Source: Thermoguttaceae bacterium (GTDB lineage Bacteria; Planctomycetota; Planctomycetia; Pirellulales; Thermoguttaceae). From it: a stretch of DNA of 64,000 bases. Of the stretch, positions 55,078-64,000 are shown piece by piece. The DNA lies in contig JARKPK010000003.1 in assembly GCA_029975295.1 (NCBI GenBank), positions 62,001 through 126,000 of the forward strand. Direction: 5' to 3'. Made by a program: the position numbers and the translations under genes. The notes under the pieces were generated by a model. The model saw only the letters and a list, made by a program, of their open reading frames with translations. It searched no databases and was not told the origin of the DNA. Position 1 is the stretch's first letter, and each line of letters begins with the position of its first letter.

Positions 55078-55673
55078 AATCGCCTACGATAACGCTGACG
55101 GGCGTTGAAGTCGAGTCGGTGCGTCTTTCCGTTTCAGGCGAGCTGCTGAGCCGGCGCCAAAGGGGCCGGAGAGGCGGACACCAGGTTGGCCGCTTTCCCT
55201 GCGGAAAAGGGGCCGCGGTAGGGCGAACGATGGGAGAAGGCGAACGATTGGGAAAATCGGTTTCGACCGAGAGAGAGAACCCCGGTTTTTCCCGGCCTTT
55301 CGCCCCGGCGAACCGAAACGGGGGCGATCACCTCCCGCGCGGGCGCGGCGTTGGGGCCTCCGACGGGCGGGCAGGGGCGCGGGGCCGTTCGTGGGGTTTC
55401 GTTGACACTTGGAGCCGTAGGAGGATACATTGAAGGATGAAGGAGCGGTTCGATCGATCGGTCTAAGTATAACCCCGGAAAAGCGAAAGCGACGCCCGGG
55501 GGAACACCTTGGCCAGGGCGGCAGAGAATGCCGGTCGCCCCAGGGGCGTCTCGGCGGACCGACTCGATCATTGGGCTTGTCTTGTATCCGCTCTAGGGCC
55601 GTAATGCGGTTTCCGGAACAGCGGCTTACGGCTGTGCGCGCCAGTGCGCACCGACCACCCGAAGGACGAAGAA
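55078..55673. other. Intergenic with the promoter of the PilM-like operon
   Basis: Divergent region. It holds the pair listed at 55402-55431. A second -10-like TATAAC at 55468-55473 lacks a -35. Short open frames here are not supported. Confidence 0.5.
55402..55431 (+). promoter_or_regulatory. Probable promoter of the PilM-like operon
   Basis: TTGACA (perfect) at 55402-55407, an 18-base spacer, then TACATT (4 of 6) at 55426-55431. The leader to the first gene would be about 235 bases. Confidence 0.5.
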
Positions 55674-57821
55674 ATGGCCACATCCGGCGCGGTTTGGGCA
55701 ATTGATGTCGGCAATTGCGCGTTGAAGGCGTTGAAGTGTCGGGCGCACGAATCAGAGTCGATGATCGTGGCCGAGGCCTTCGACTACATCGAGTATCCGA
55801 AGATTCTCACGCAGCCGGGCGCGGAACCGACCGAGTTGATTCTCGAAGCATTGCGGCAATTCTTGTCGCGCAACTCGGTGCAGGACGATCGGGTGGCGAT
55901 TTCCGTGTCGGGGCAGGCGGGCCTGGCCCGGTTCATCAAACTGCCGCCGGTCGAGGCACGAAAGATCCCCGACATTGTCCGCTATGAAGCCAAGCAGCAA
56001 ATCCCCTTCGATCTGAACGACGTTGTTTGGGACTACCAGCGCCTTAGCGGAGGTTCCGACGAGGGGTTCGCGCTGGAGACCGAAGTCGGTTTGTTCGCCA
56101 TGAAGCGCGATGTCGCCTCGCGCTCGATCGAGCCGTTCGAGCGCGTGGGCATCGACGTCGACGTGCTGCAATTGGCCCCGTTGGCGATCTACAATTTCGT
56201 CCTCTTCGACCAACTGACCGATCTGCCGCCGCCGGAAGAGTACGATCCGGACGATCCGCCCGAGTCGATCGTCGTCATCTCGATGGGTACGGACGCGACG
56301 GACTTGGTGATCACCAACGGTTTTCGCGTGTGGCAGCGAAGCGTGCCGATCGGCGGCGGCCATTTCACCAAGGCGCTGACCAAAGAATTGAAGCTCACCT
56401 TCGCCAAGGCCGAACATCTCAAGCGGAACGCGGCCACGGCGCAAGACACCAAGGCGGTGTTTCAGGCGATGCGGCCGGTGTTCAACGACTTGCTCACCGA
56501 GCTTCAGCGATCGATCGGCTACTTCAGCAGCTTGGATCGCAACGCCAAGATCGGACGGGTCGTGGCCATCGGCAACGCCATGAAGCTGCCCGGGTTGCGG
56601 CGCTACTTGTCGCAGAACCTTGGTTTCGAGATCGAACGCATCGACGAATTCAACCACTTGGTCGGGCCGTCGGTGCTGGCCGCTCCGGCGTTCAAAGACA
56701 ACGCCCTGGCGTTCAGCGTGTGCTACGGGCTGGCGGTGCAAGCGTTGCATCGGGCGAAGCTGAAGACGAACCTGTTGCCCCGCGAGATCGTCAAAGACCG
56801 CCTGATCCGCGCCAAGAAGCCATGGGCGATTGCCGCGGCGGCCGTGCTGCTGCTGGCCTGCACGCTGAGCTTTGTGAAGTATTCCGTGGCGCTGAACAGC
56901 GTGGACGCGGCGCGTCGCGTCGACGGCGTGGCGTGGTCGGAGGCGGAAAGCAAGTCGGACAGTCTGGTGCAGCGGGCGGCCAACCTTCGCAGCGAAGATC
57001 AAACGATCCGCGGCGAGTTCGAAACGATCAATCAGATCGGCAAGCACCTCGTTGGCGGCGTCGAGGGGCGCGTGATCTGGCTGGAAGCGTTGAAGGTGCT
57101 CAATGAGGCGCTGCCCCGCGAGTTGGGCGACGAACGGCCGGAGAATGTCGAGCACCGCCGCGAGTTGCACATTCGAGCGATTGATTGCCATTACGTGCCT
57201 GACTTGGCCGTTTGGTTTGCCGGCGTGAAGCAATGGTATCATCCTTCGCCCGAGGAGGCCAAGCCGGCAACGGACCCGGCCGCTGGGACTCCGGCGCCGG
57301 CTGCGCCGCCCGGCACGGGTGATGCGGGCGCCACCGGCGATGCTGCCGCTGCGCCCGGCGAAGGGCCGTCCGGCCCGGGCTGGGTGATTCAGTTGGTCGG
57401 CTATCACCACCACAACGACTTCAACAAGTTCGGTTCTCGCGGCGTTGGGCCCGAATACGTTCGCAACGAATTCATCTCGAAGCTTCAAACCGGCAAGTTC
57501 AAGCTTCCGCGGATGGATGAAAAAGGCGAAATCGTCATGGAGGAGGTTTCGGCCAAGGAACTCGGGTTCGAGTATGTCACGCTGATCGATCCCCGGAAGA
57601 TCGAGAAGGTGCAGATTCCGGATCCAAGTTTGCCGCCGGGCGCGGCGTTGAAAGCCGGCGGCGACAGCGCCACCGGCGGACCGAAAACAGTGGACGTGAT
57701 GCAGTTCAACTTCCGGATCGAGATGTGTTGGCGCAAGACCCCGCCGACCGAGCGCTATTTGAAGCGGCTCGAAGCCGCCCAGGCGGCGGCTGAGGGCGCG
57801 GGGAACTCGGGCGGGCAATGA
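55674..57821 (+). CDS. PilM-PilN-like fusion protein
   Basis: The 715-aa protein is a PilM-type actin-like ATPase in residues about 5-355 (WAIDVGNCALKALKC, then RYEAKQQIPFDLNDVVWDYQ, and RWVAIGNAMKLPG-type late motifs). It is followed without a break by KTNLLPRE (Asn366-Pro369), a single membrane segment at about 384-403, and an outer helical plus beta-rich region to the end. In normal type IV pilus systems PilM and PilN are separate, and the N-terminal NLLP motif of PilN binds PilM. Here that motif is inside one chain. Two further single-pass membrane proteins follow in the same direction. A low-complexity Pro/Ala stretch is at about 525-560. The start at ATG 55674 has AAGGA. Confidence 0.85.
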   Translation: MATSGAVWAIDVGNCALKALKCRAHESESMIVAEAFDYIEYPKILTQPGAEPTELILEALRQFLSRNSVQDDRVAISVSGQAGLARFIKLPPVEARKIPDIVRYEAKQQIPFDLNDVVWDYQRLSGGSDEGFALETEVGLFAMKRDVASRSIEPFERVGIDVDVLQLAPLAIYNFVLFDQLTDLPPPEEYDPDDPPESIVVISMGTDATDLVITNGFRVWQRSVPIGGGHFTKALTKELKLTFAKAEHLKRNAATAQDTKAVFQAMRPVFNDLLTELQRSIGYFSSLDRNAKIGRVVAIGNAMKLPGLRRYLSQNLGFEIERIDEFNHLVGPSVLAAPAFKDNALAFSVCYGLAVQALHRAKLKTNLLPREIVKDRLIRAKKPWAIAAAAVLLLACTLSFVKYSVALNSVDAARRVDGVAWSEAESKSDSLVQRAANLRSEDQTIRGEFETINQIGKHLVGGVEGRVIWLEALKVLNEALPRELGDERPENVEHRRELHIRAIDCHYVPDLAVWFAGVKQWYHPSPEEAKPATDPAAGTPAPAAPPGTGDAGATGDAAAAPGEGPSGPGWVIQLVGYHHHNDFNKFGSRGVGPEYVRNEFISKLQTGKFKLPRMDEKGEIVMEEVSAKELGFEYVTLIDPRKIEKVQIPDPSLPPGAALKAGGDSATGGPKTVDVMQFNFRIEMCWRKTPPTERYLKRLEAAQAAAEGAGNSGGQ

Positions 57822-58053
57822 ATCGCCGCGGATGTGAAGCGGCGCGGATGTCAAGCGGCAGCGACATGGCCGGCCGTGTGGGTTTGCTCGCCGCGGCGGC
57901 GTTGCTGCAAACGGCGCGTTTGGTGGAGATGCGAGGGCGACTGGGGCGGCCGGCGAGAAAGGTTTTCGCCGGCTGGGCCGAAGGGCGAAAGCGTGAAGTG
58001 ATCGAACCGGCAGTACTTGCCGATGGAGATTGCTCGCGGCAAAGGTTCATTCG

Positions 58054-59805
58054 ATGGACAAGGTCAAAGAAATACTCGCGCAACTGAAGAAGCACTACTT
58101 CTGGGTGCTGATCGGCGTGGTGCTCGTGGCTGCCGTGGTCGTGTGGTTCTTGGCCACCGGCGACCTCCGCAGCCGCTTTACGGCCCGCCAGGAAGCGATC
58201 AAGAAGCGATTCGACGAGCTTCAATCGATTGTCGGCAACAGCCAGCACCCCAACGACAAGACGATTGCGTATGTGCGCGGCCTGTTGGGTTCGTCGGACC
58301 TGCCCGAGACGCTCAAGGGAAAGGTGTTCACCGCGTGGGAACTTCTCTATCGGGAGCAGAAGGAGAAGAACCAGCTCCCCGGCACGCTGGGCGAAGGATT
58401 CAAGAGCGAGTTCGAATCGCTCGGTCCGAACAAGAAAGATTTGCCCGCTGAGTTCTTGGAACTCTACCAGAGTTTCATCGATCGGCATTTGCCCACCTTG
58501 CGCGAGAGCGTCCGATGGCGCCACCCGAAAGACGAGTCGGGCGCGACCGGCGTTCGGCCGGGCGGCGAAACAGCAACGGCCAAACCGCCGTCGCCGTTCG
58601 GCCGGCCCACGGGCGAGGCCGGCGGCAACGTCGATGCGGTGGAGATGGTCGGCGTGGTCGATTGGGATTCGACCAGTTGGGAGCGGATTCTGGCCCATTT
58701 CAACTGGTCGGTTCGTCCCACCACGCAGCAGGTGGTGCTCGCTCAAGAGGATCTTTGGGTTTACGAAGCCCTGCTCCGAGTCATCGCTCGGACCAACGAA
58801 GGGGCCACCGACCAGCATCAAGCGGCCGTCAAGCGGATTGCGAACCTGAATATCGGGACTGATGCGGCGGCGGCTTTTTTGGCGGCCGCAACCGGCGGGG
58901 GCGCGCTTGAGGGCGCCGGCTCGCCGTCAACGGTGGCCATGCCCGGCGGCGACGTTTCCGGGGGGCCGGTGGCCACGCCCGGCGGCGTGGTGGCCACTCC
59001 CTCGGGCACGGCAGCCGGGGCAACCGACCCGACAGCGTTGGAGGCGGCCCTGTTGAACTATCGCTATGTGGACGACAAGGGGGTGCCGCTGGCCGCCGAC
59101 GCCGCGCCGCCCTACGCCGAATTCAAAATGATGCCGATTCAGATGGAATTGGTTGTCGATCAGCGCAAGATATCGCGGCTGCTCATCGAATGCGCCAACT
59201 CCAGCATGCCCATTCAGATTCTTTCGGTGCGCACCCGCCCTGGAGAAGGCAAACCGTTGAACTTGGCGGCCGCGGGCGAGACGCCGGGAGCTTCGGGGGG
59301 GGCGTCGGGCGGTGAAGGCCCGGTCGCCATGCCGGGGCATGGCGCGGGCCTTGGCGGGTTCGGCGGATTCGGCGCCGGTTTGCGCCACGGCGGCGAAGGC
59401 GGCGGATCGGGCGGTACGACGGGCGATGCGGTCGACCCGACCGCGTACTGGGACATTCCGATCGAGCTGAAGGGGATTATTTACATTTACAATCCGCCGG
59501 ACAAATCGAAGCTCGGCACCGGCTCGGCCGGACGTGAGGCTGAGCCGGCGACGGACAAGCCGGAAACGCCGCCGCAGGCCGCGCCGGCAACCGTGCCCGA
59601 AACGCAGCCAGCGACGCCTCAGCCGCAACCGCCGGTGGAGCCAACGCCTCCGGCTGCCGCGCCAACGCCTCCGAACAACGGGCTTCCCGCACAGCCGGGC
59701 GAGACGTCGGGCGGAACGGGCCCGGCCGCACCGCCAGTTGCTCCGCCCGCGCCGCCTGCGCCGAACGCGGCGGCACGTGCGCCGGCCGCGGCAACGATCG
59801 GTTGA
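58054..59805 (+). CDS. Single-pass membrane protein, PilO-like in layout
   Basis: The 583-aa protein has a short cytoplasmic N-terminus (MDKVKEILAQLKKHY), one membrane segment at about 16-36, then a coiled-coil start (TARQEAIKKRFDELQSIVGN) and an outer helical region. Low-complexity Ala/Gly/Pro stretches are at about 270-330, 410-460 and 490-583. A compact beta-alpha patch near 355-395 (FKMMPIQMELVVDQRKISRL, then SSMPIQILSVRTRP) resembles the C-terminal domain of PilO-type proteins. A PilO-like partner for the PilM-PilN fusion is plausible from order and layout, but no full family match is claimed. The long Pro-rich tail is unusual. AAAGG precedes the ATG. Confidence 0.68.
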   Translation: MDKVKEILAQLKKHYFWVLIGVVLVAAVVVWFLATGDLRSRFTARQEAIKKRFDELQSIVGNSQHPNDKTIAYVRGLLGSSDLPETLKGKVFTAWELLYREQKEKNQLPGTLGEGFKSEFESLGPNKKDLPAEFLELYQSFIDRHLPTLRESVRWRHPKDESGATGVRPGGETATAKPPSPFGRPTGEAGGNVDAVEMVGVVDWDSTSWERILAHFNWSVRPTTQQVVLAQEDLWVYEALLRVIARTNEGATDQHQAAVKRIANLNIGTDAAAAFLAAATGGGALEGAGSPSTVAMPGGDVSGGPVATPGGVVATPSGTAAGATDPTALEAALLNYRYVDDKGVPLAADAAPPYAEFKMMPIQMELVVDQRKISRLLIECANSSMPIQILSVRTRPGEGKPLNLAAAGETPGASGGASGGEGPVAMPGHGAGLGGFGGFGAGLRHGGEGGGSGGTTGDAVDPTAYWDIPIELKGIIYIYNPPDKSKLGTGSAGREAEPATDKPETPPQAAPATVPETQPATPQPQPPVEPTPPAAAPTPPNNGLPAQPGETSGGTGPAAPPVAPPAPPAPNAAARAPAAATIG

Positions 59806-60169
59806 GTAGGTCGCAGTGAGCGTGCAATGCTGTGTTGCGGTGAAACGAATGAGCGCGAAGAACGAACGAAATGGGCCCAGCCGTCGCGTGCCGCTCGTCG
59901 ATCGGCGGGAGTTGATCGCGGTGCGAGGTTCGTATTGATCTTTTGGAAAAGAATGCAGAGCGCCGTCGGAATTCGGCCCACGAGTCTGGGCCGACCATTG
60001 ATGGGTCGCTCCGCCTAGCTTTTCCGAGCTGCGGAAGGCAGGAATGCCTACCGGTAGGACGAATAGACTGAGTGATCGATTGATCGGATGAGGGCAAACA
60101 CGAACGCTTGCGGCAGCCGGTTGGCAAGGAAACGTAGCACGGGTTCGCGTTGGAAGGACTGACGAAGCC
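59806..60169. other. Intergenic within the operon
   Basis: A 364-base spacer between the second and third membrane-protein genes. No gene, terminator or promoter was recognised. Confidence 0.5.
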
Positions 60170-62245
60170 ATGAAACTGAAGCTCCGCCTCGACAAACAGA
60201 GCATCCAGGAATTCTTGATCACTCACGTCGAGAAACTGGTGTTGGCGGTCTTTGTCGTTGTTTCGCTGCTGATTCTCTATCGGGCCATGGGCGCCTCCGG
60301 CTACGAGAAGAAGCCGTCCGAGCTTGTCTCCAGCGCGCAAAACGCCGAAGCCCATGTCGAGAAAGATCGGACCGAGGAACTCAAGAGGGACGTCAAACTG
60401 CGGGTGGAAGACTATCCGGCGGTTGCCCGGCGCAGCCGAATTCCGGTGGAAGAGAAGTATTACGCGCATGCCCGTCCTTGGGACCAGCCGATCGGCAAGA
60501 AGGACGTTCGTCGCGGATCGGCGCCGTTGCTGGCGATTCGTTCCCTCGAAGCGCACGGCGATCGGGGCACGCTGGCCCTGCAACGCGCCGACGTGGCCGG
60601 CGCAGGGACTAGGGCCGTGGGCCGGCGCTGGGTGCTGTTGACCGGAGTGGTGCCGGTTCGGGAGCAATACGTGGCCTATCGGAACACGTTCGCCGGATCG
60701 GCCTATTACAATCAGGCGACGGACAGCCCGGAATGGCTGTATTTTGTGGTCGAGCGGGCGGAAGCGCCGCCGGGTCAGCCGATCGAAGACGCCGAGTTCC
60801 AGACGTTCGACGTTCAGAAGCTGCGGAGCGTCATTCAAGAGATCAACGATTTCGTCATTCAGCAAGACATTTATCCCGAATGGGCCTCGATTGCCCGTTT
60901 GGCCCTGCCGTTGCCCAGCCGGCTCGATAAGCCGTGGGGCGACTTGGCTTATCCGCTGGTTCTTACCGGCCCGCGTTACGAAGACGTGCGACGCAATCCG
61001 GCCAAGTACAAGGGGCAGCGGGTCGTGTGGCATTGCGAAGGCGGCAATCAGGAGCAGAACCGGGCGCGGGTGGTCTATGCCCGGCGTCCGTTCGGCGCGG
61101 CCCGCGACGCCGCGCCCGAGTATTTCGCCGTTGACTATCCCTCGGTGGACGCGGCGAAGACTCTGGTGCAGCAGTCGGCCGTCGAGGCAGTGGTTGTCGG
61201 ATCCGACACGATCACGCTGCGCGACGAAGCGGCCCGCACTACCCAGCGAGTGGAAGTGCCCCTGTTGAAGTTCGACCCGAAGCTTTCGGGCAAGCCCGTT
61301 GAGACAACGCCGGAAGACCCTCTTGATCCGCTGGGCGGTCTGGGTGTCGCCGGGAATGTTGGCGGCGGCGGCGAGGGCGTTGCGGGCGGCGGATATGTTC
61401 GGCGGCCCACGCACAATTACCCGCAGGAAGAGTCGGGTGCCGCAACTTCCGACGGCCGCCAGTTGCCCGAGTTGGCGTTGTTTCGCTTCATCGACCTGAA
61501 CGTGAAAGCGGGCTATGCCTACCGTTATCGCGTGAAATTGGTGCTGCGCAACCCCAACTACAACCGTCCGGAGCATCAACTGCTCGATCCCAAAGAAGCG
61601 AAGCAGCAATTGATCGAAAGCCCGACGACCGAACCGACCTCTACGGTGGTGATTCCGCAAGATGTTCATCTCTTGGCACTCGAGGTCAATCCGCCGCGCG
61701 GCACCGCCGACTCGTCGGCAAAGGTGGCTGTGGTGAAATGGATTGAGGAATCCGGGCTGGAAGCGCACAAAGACTTCCCCACATGGCGCGGCGCGATGTT
61801 GAACTTCCCCGAGGCGATGTTCCCGCCCACCGGCCCAATCAAAACACAGACCCCGCGTCCGACGCGCCCGACGACCAAACCGGCCACGGAAGGCGGAGCC
61901 CGGCCGCCGCGGCGCACGGCCACGCCCGACGAGAACGAATCGGAGTACGCCGTCGGCACGCAGCCCGAGGCCGTGATTCAGCAAGTGAAGGTGAATTACA
62001 GCACCGGCGCGCTGACGCTCGATATGCGCGGGGCGGAAAAGCTGCCGTTCGGACGATCGAGCGTGGTCGAGGCCGGCGACGTGCTGGTGCTCGATTCCGT
62101 CGGACGGCTTCAGGTGTACTGCGACATCGACGGAAAGCCCGAGTTCGAGCGCCGCGCGGAAGAACTGAAGCGGACGACTGAGGCCGGCGGTCCGACGGTG
62201 ACCACGCCGGGGCACACAACCGGCGAGGGCGGGCTCGATTTCTAA
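60170..62245 (+). CDS. Third single-pass membrane protein of the operon, unknown family
   Basis: The 691-aa protein starts with a basic cytoplasmic stretch, then one membrane segment at about 22-42 (VEKLVLAVFVVVSLLILYRA). A long outer region follows, with a Gly/Val loop near 390-410 and repeated beta-type segments such as KAGYAYRYRVKLVLRNPNY and SVVEAGDVLVLDSVGRLQVY near the end. No named family was recognised. It is the third gene of the PilM-PilN-like group, in the same direction with a 364-base spacer, and its layout (one membrane span, large outer part) suits an alignment-complex subunit. It might be a PilP-like or secretin-binding part. This is inference. Confidence 0.65.
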   Translation: MKLKLRLDKQSIQEFLITHVEKLVLAVFVVVSLLILYRAMGASGYEKKPSELVSSAQNAEAHVEKDRTEELKRDVKLRVEDYPAVARRSRIPVEEKYYAHARPWDQPIGKKDVRRGSAPLLAIRSLEAHGDRGTLALQRADVAGAGTRAVGRRWVLLTGVVPVREQYVAYRNTFAGSAYYNQATDSPEWLYFVVERAEAPPGQPIEDAEFQTFDVQKLRSVIQEINDFVIQQDIYPEWASIARLALPLPSRLDKPWGDLAYPLVLTGPRYEDVRRNPAKYKGQRVVWHCEGGNQEQNRARVVYARRPFGAARDAAPEYFAVDYPSVDAAKTLVQQSAVEAVVVGSDTITLRDEAARTTQRVEVPLLKFDPKLSGKPVETTPEDPLDPLGGLGVAGNVGGGGEGVAGGGYVRRPTHNYPQEESGAATSDGRQLPELALFRFIDLNVKAGYAYRYRVKLVLRNPNYNRPEHQLLDPKEAKQQLIESPTTEPTSTVVIPQDVHLLALEVNPPRGTADSSAKVAVVKWIEESGLEAHKDFPTWRGAMLNFPEAMFPPTGPIKTQTPRPTRPTTKPATEGGARPPRRTATPDENESEYAVGTQPEAVIQQVKVNYSTGALTLDMRGAEKLPFGRSSVVEAGDVLVLDSVGRLQVYCDIDGKPEFERRAEELKRTTEAGGPTVTTPGHTTGEGGLDF

Positions 62246-62313
62246 TCCGCGCGGCGTCGCTTGATCGAACGTCGAACGGCGAGCAATTGTCTAACAGTCA
62301 TGTGGGAGGAGTC

Positions 62314-62844
62314 ATGGCCGGGCAGGAGGCCGCGCCGCGGTGGCGCTGCGACGTGTTGCCGGGCGACCGAGAGGCCGTTCGCCGTTTGACGCAGTCGACC
62401 GGCGTCTTTCACCCTTTCGAAATCGACGTGGCGGTCGAATTGGTCGACGAACGCTTGGCGCGCGGGCCGAGCAGCGGATACGAGTTCCTCTTCGCCGAAG
62501 AGAACGGCGAGGCGGTTGGCTACGCCTGTTTCGGGCCGATCGCCCTGACCCAAGGCAGCTACGACCTCTACTGGATCGCGGTGGCGAAGGACCGCCAGGG
62601 TTGCGGCTTGGGGCGGATGTTGTTGTCGGAGAGCGAAAGGCTGATCGCGGCCGCGGGCGGGCGCCAGGTGTACATCGAAACCTCCGGCCGCGACGTGTAC
62701 GAGCCGACGCGCCAGTTCTATCTGCGTTGCGGGTATCGCATCGCGGCGGTGCTCGGCGACTTCTATGCCGCGGGCGACGACAAGGTGATTTTTGTCAAAG
62801 CGATTCGGCCGAGCGCGGCGGAAGGATCGGCCCGGCGGGCATGA
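62314..62844 (+). CDS. GNAT-family N-acetyltransferase
   Basis: The 176-aa protein has the GNAT acetyl-CoA-binding core: LYWIAVAKDRQGCGLGRMLL (V/I-x-x-x-x-Q/R-x-x-G-x-G/A motif) and the following YIETSGRD. Such enzymes transfer an acetyl group to small molecules or protein N-termini; the substrate is not shown. It starts at ATG 62314, with GGGAGG close before it. An earlier TTG at 62287 is not needed. The gene lies 68 bases after the PilM-like operon's third gene on the same strand and may be co-transcribed, without a clear functional link. Confidence 0.92.
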   Translation: MAGQEAAPRWRCDVLPGDREAVRRLTQSTGVFHPFEIDVAVELVDERLARGPSSGYEFLFAEENGEAVGYACFGPIALTQGSYDLYWIAVAKDRQGCGLGRMLLSESERLIAAAGGRQVYIETSGRDVYEPTRQFYLRCGYRIAAVLGDFYAAGDDKVIFVKAIRPSAAEGSARRA

Positions 62845-62933
62845 TCGGCCCGATCGTTGCCCGGAACGCGGCCCGCCGGTGCGAAGGCGCCGCGGGGGCT
62901 GCTCCCGAACCCGGAGAAGAGCTGCCGGCCGCC

Positions 62934-64000
62934 TCACCGCAACAGCCCGGCTTGGCGATAGCTTTCAACGGTTTCTTTCAGCCGCAGCGAGAACGGTTGG
63001 GGTGAAAACCCCAAGAGTCTCCTCGCCTTGTCCGCGGAACACACCCAAGAGCCGGCCGTGATTTCGCGGGCCTTGTCCGCATTGAGATAGACCGGGCGGC
63101 CGCTGATTCTACCGGCCCATTGCCCGGCGCGGCCGGCCCCTCGGATGATCGCCGCCGCCACGGGCAGCACCAGCACTCGGCGACGGCCGAGGGCCGCAGC
63201 GATTCGGCGGCCCAACTCCGCATACGTCATCGCTTCAGCCGCGGCAAAGAAAACGCCGTCCGGATCAGCCGGAGCCGTTTTTTCCAAGAGCGACTGCTCA
63301 GCCGAGGACGCCTCGCCCCGTGTGCGGAAGGTAGCGCGACCGGAACCCCATCGCGGCGAACCGCCCCAAAGAGCGGCATCGCCGAAGGCCGGCAGCGGAC
63401 AGCCCCACAAGGTTTCCCGTGCCGAATTCGCGAAAGCCGACGGTTGATCCCATCTGTGGAACGAAGACGGCTGAACAACGTGATCGGAATGGGCCGCGCG
63501 CCAGAGAAGATCGACAAGATCGGCCACATGGATCAACGAATACTCGGTGCGCCTCAACGTCGGATGCAGGTGCACGCCCCATCGCGCAACCGAGGCGAAC
63601 ATCCGCCATCCCATCATGTCGCCCTCGCCCAACACGATGGGTGGGCGGACGATGGTGATCGGCAGGCGATCGGCGTAGCGGGCGGCCAGGCGTTCGGCGT
63701 CGAGCTTGCTGCGGCCGTAGTCGGAGACGGGCCGGGGGGGATCGGCCTCGGTCCTCGGCCGGTTCCCGCTCGGGCCGGCGGCCGCGAGCGATGACACGAC
63801 CACGATCCGCGGAGGCTTGGTCCGGCCCATGCAACAATCGAGCAACTGTTCCAGACCTCCGACGTTGATGCGCCAAAAATCTTCCCGCCGCGGCGACCGC
63901 AGACAGCCTGCCAAATGGAAGACGAAGTCGGCCGATTCGATCTCTCGGCGATACGCGTCGGGTTCGAGAATGTCGCCGTAAACGGGAGCGGCTGCTGCGG
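62934..64000 (-). CDS. NAD(P)-dependent epimerase/dehydratase (5' end missing)
   Basis: At least 355 residues of a Rossmann-fold extended SDR; the start lies beyond 64000. Visible parts are FVFHLAGC, RINVGGLEQLLDC, VVVSSLAAAG, the catalytic-type YGRSKLDAERLAA (Tyr and Lys), TIVRPPIVLGEGD and YSLIHVADLVDLLWRA. The family includes sugar-nucleotide epimerases, dihydroflavonol-type reductases and NDUFA9-like proteins. The region after about residue 160 is long, with an inserted Gly/Arg-rich stretch (RWGSGRATFRTRGEASSAEQ). The C-terminus has a further hydrophobic helix. Partial, so the exact subfamily is open. Confidence 0.87.
   Translation of the reverse strand, partial: AAAAPVYGDILEPDAYRREIESADFVFHLAGCLRSPRREDFWRINVGGLEQLLDCCMGRTKPPRIVVVSSLAAAGPSGNRPRTEADPPRPVSDYGRSKLDAERLAARYADRLPITIVRPPIVLGEGDMMGWRMFASVARWGVHLHPTLRRTEYSLIHVADLVDLLWRAAHSDHVVQPSSFHRWDQPSAFANSARETLWGCPLPAFGDAALWGGSPRWGSGRATFRTRGEASSAEQSLLEKTAPADPDGVFFAAAEAMTYAELGRRIAAALGRRRVLVLPVAAAIIRGAGRAGQWAGRISGRPVYLNADKAREITAGSWVCSADKARRLLGFSPQPFSLRLKETVESYRQAGLLR

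Noticed and set aside
55752-57854. Minus-strand open frame of 700 codons opposite the PilM-PilN gene
   Set aside because: Antisense artefact of high GC; no motif, and the plus strand has a PilM signature.
59477-62215. Minus-strand open frame of 912 codons opposite the membrane protein genes
   Set aside because: Arg-rich antisense frame with no family features. The plus strand has membrane spans and coherent domains.

Overview
The window looks like a piece of a high-GC planctomycete chromosome, most plausibly of the order Pirellulales. This is inferred from gene content, since no rRNA is present. The diagnostic content is two DUF1559-type proteins, one of them a prepilin-like protein with the H-X9-DG motif; a third H-X-DG-like domain on an anti-sigma protein; a formylglycine-type sulfatase; a secreted FAD-dependent oxidoreductase with a discoidin-like end; a PKD/TPR surface protein beside a MoxR ATPase; and DUF3467 and csrA genes. 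Genes are mostly in short, separate transcription units on both strands, with many 300-1100 bp spacers. Intergenic DNA is high in GC and carries few recognisable elements. No insertion sequence, prophage, CRISPR array, rRNA or tRNA gene was seen.

Layout. 1-1307: the end of a SufC-type ATPase overlapping a short SufB/D-type scaffold (Fe-S cluster assembly, possibly the minimal SMS type). 1.7-12 kb: flavodiiron protein, secreted FAD oxidoreductase, FtsH protease, a small Cys-rich protein, an SNase-type nuclease and a sulfatase. 12-18.4 kb: ABC-F ATPase and a PKD/TPR secreted protein (both minus), divergent from a MoxR ATPase, then yidD with a clear terminator. 18.5-22 kb: a three-gene ABC exporter operon (minus). 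22.8-27.6 kb: cyclophilin lipoprotein, two thioredoxin-fold membrane proteins, a CYTH protein, a frameshifted zinc-ribbon membrane protein and a cupin. 28.3-34.5 kb: a large DUF1559 protein, an alpha/beta-hydrolase lipoprotein, a tmRNA gene (ssrA) with terminator, a small membrane protein and a DUF3467 protein. 34.6-41.1 kb: csrA, a small acidic ORF with a strong promoter, a FabH/OleA-like synthase, a DksA-type zinc-ribbon protein, a WYL regulator and a HIRAN plus ARPP-1 protein. 42.3-49.1 kb: an ECF sigma factor with a membrane anti-sigma protein, an EF-hand protein, transketolase and a prepilin-like DUF1559 protein. 49.2-55.1 kb (minus): SDR, an unknown protein, cytidylate kinase and a 1001-aa GH38-like protein. 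55.6-62.8 kb: a membrane operon led by a PilM-PilN fusion, then a GNAT enzyme. 62.9-64 kb: an epimerase running off the window.

The most unusual material is the PilM-PilN-like operon at 55.7-62.2 kb. Its first protein joins an actin-like PilM to a transmembrane PilN-like part through an embedded NLLP motif, and two further single-pass membrane proteins follow. Next are the sigma factor whose membrane partner ends in a pilin-type H-X-DG motif, the HIRAN plus ARPP-1 protein, and the GH38-like protein that lacks the expected catalytic aspartate. Product names rest on motifs read by eye. No database search or structure prediction was run.
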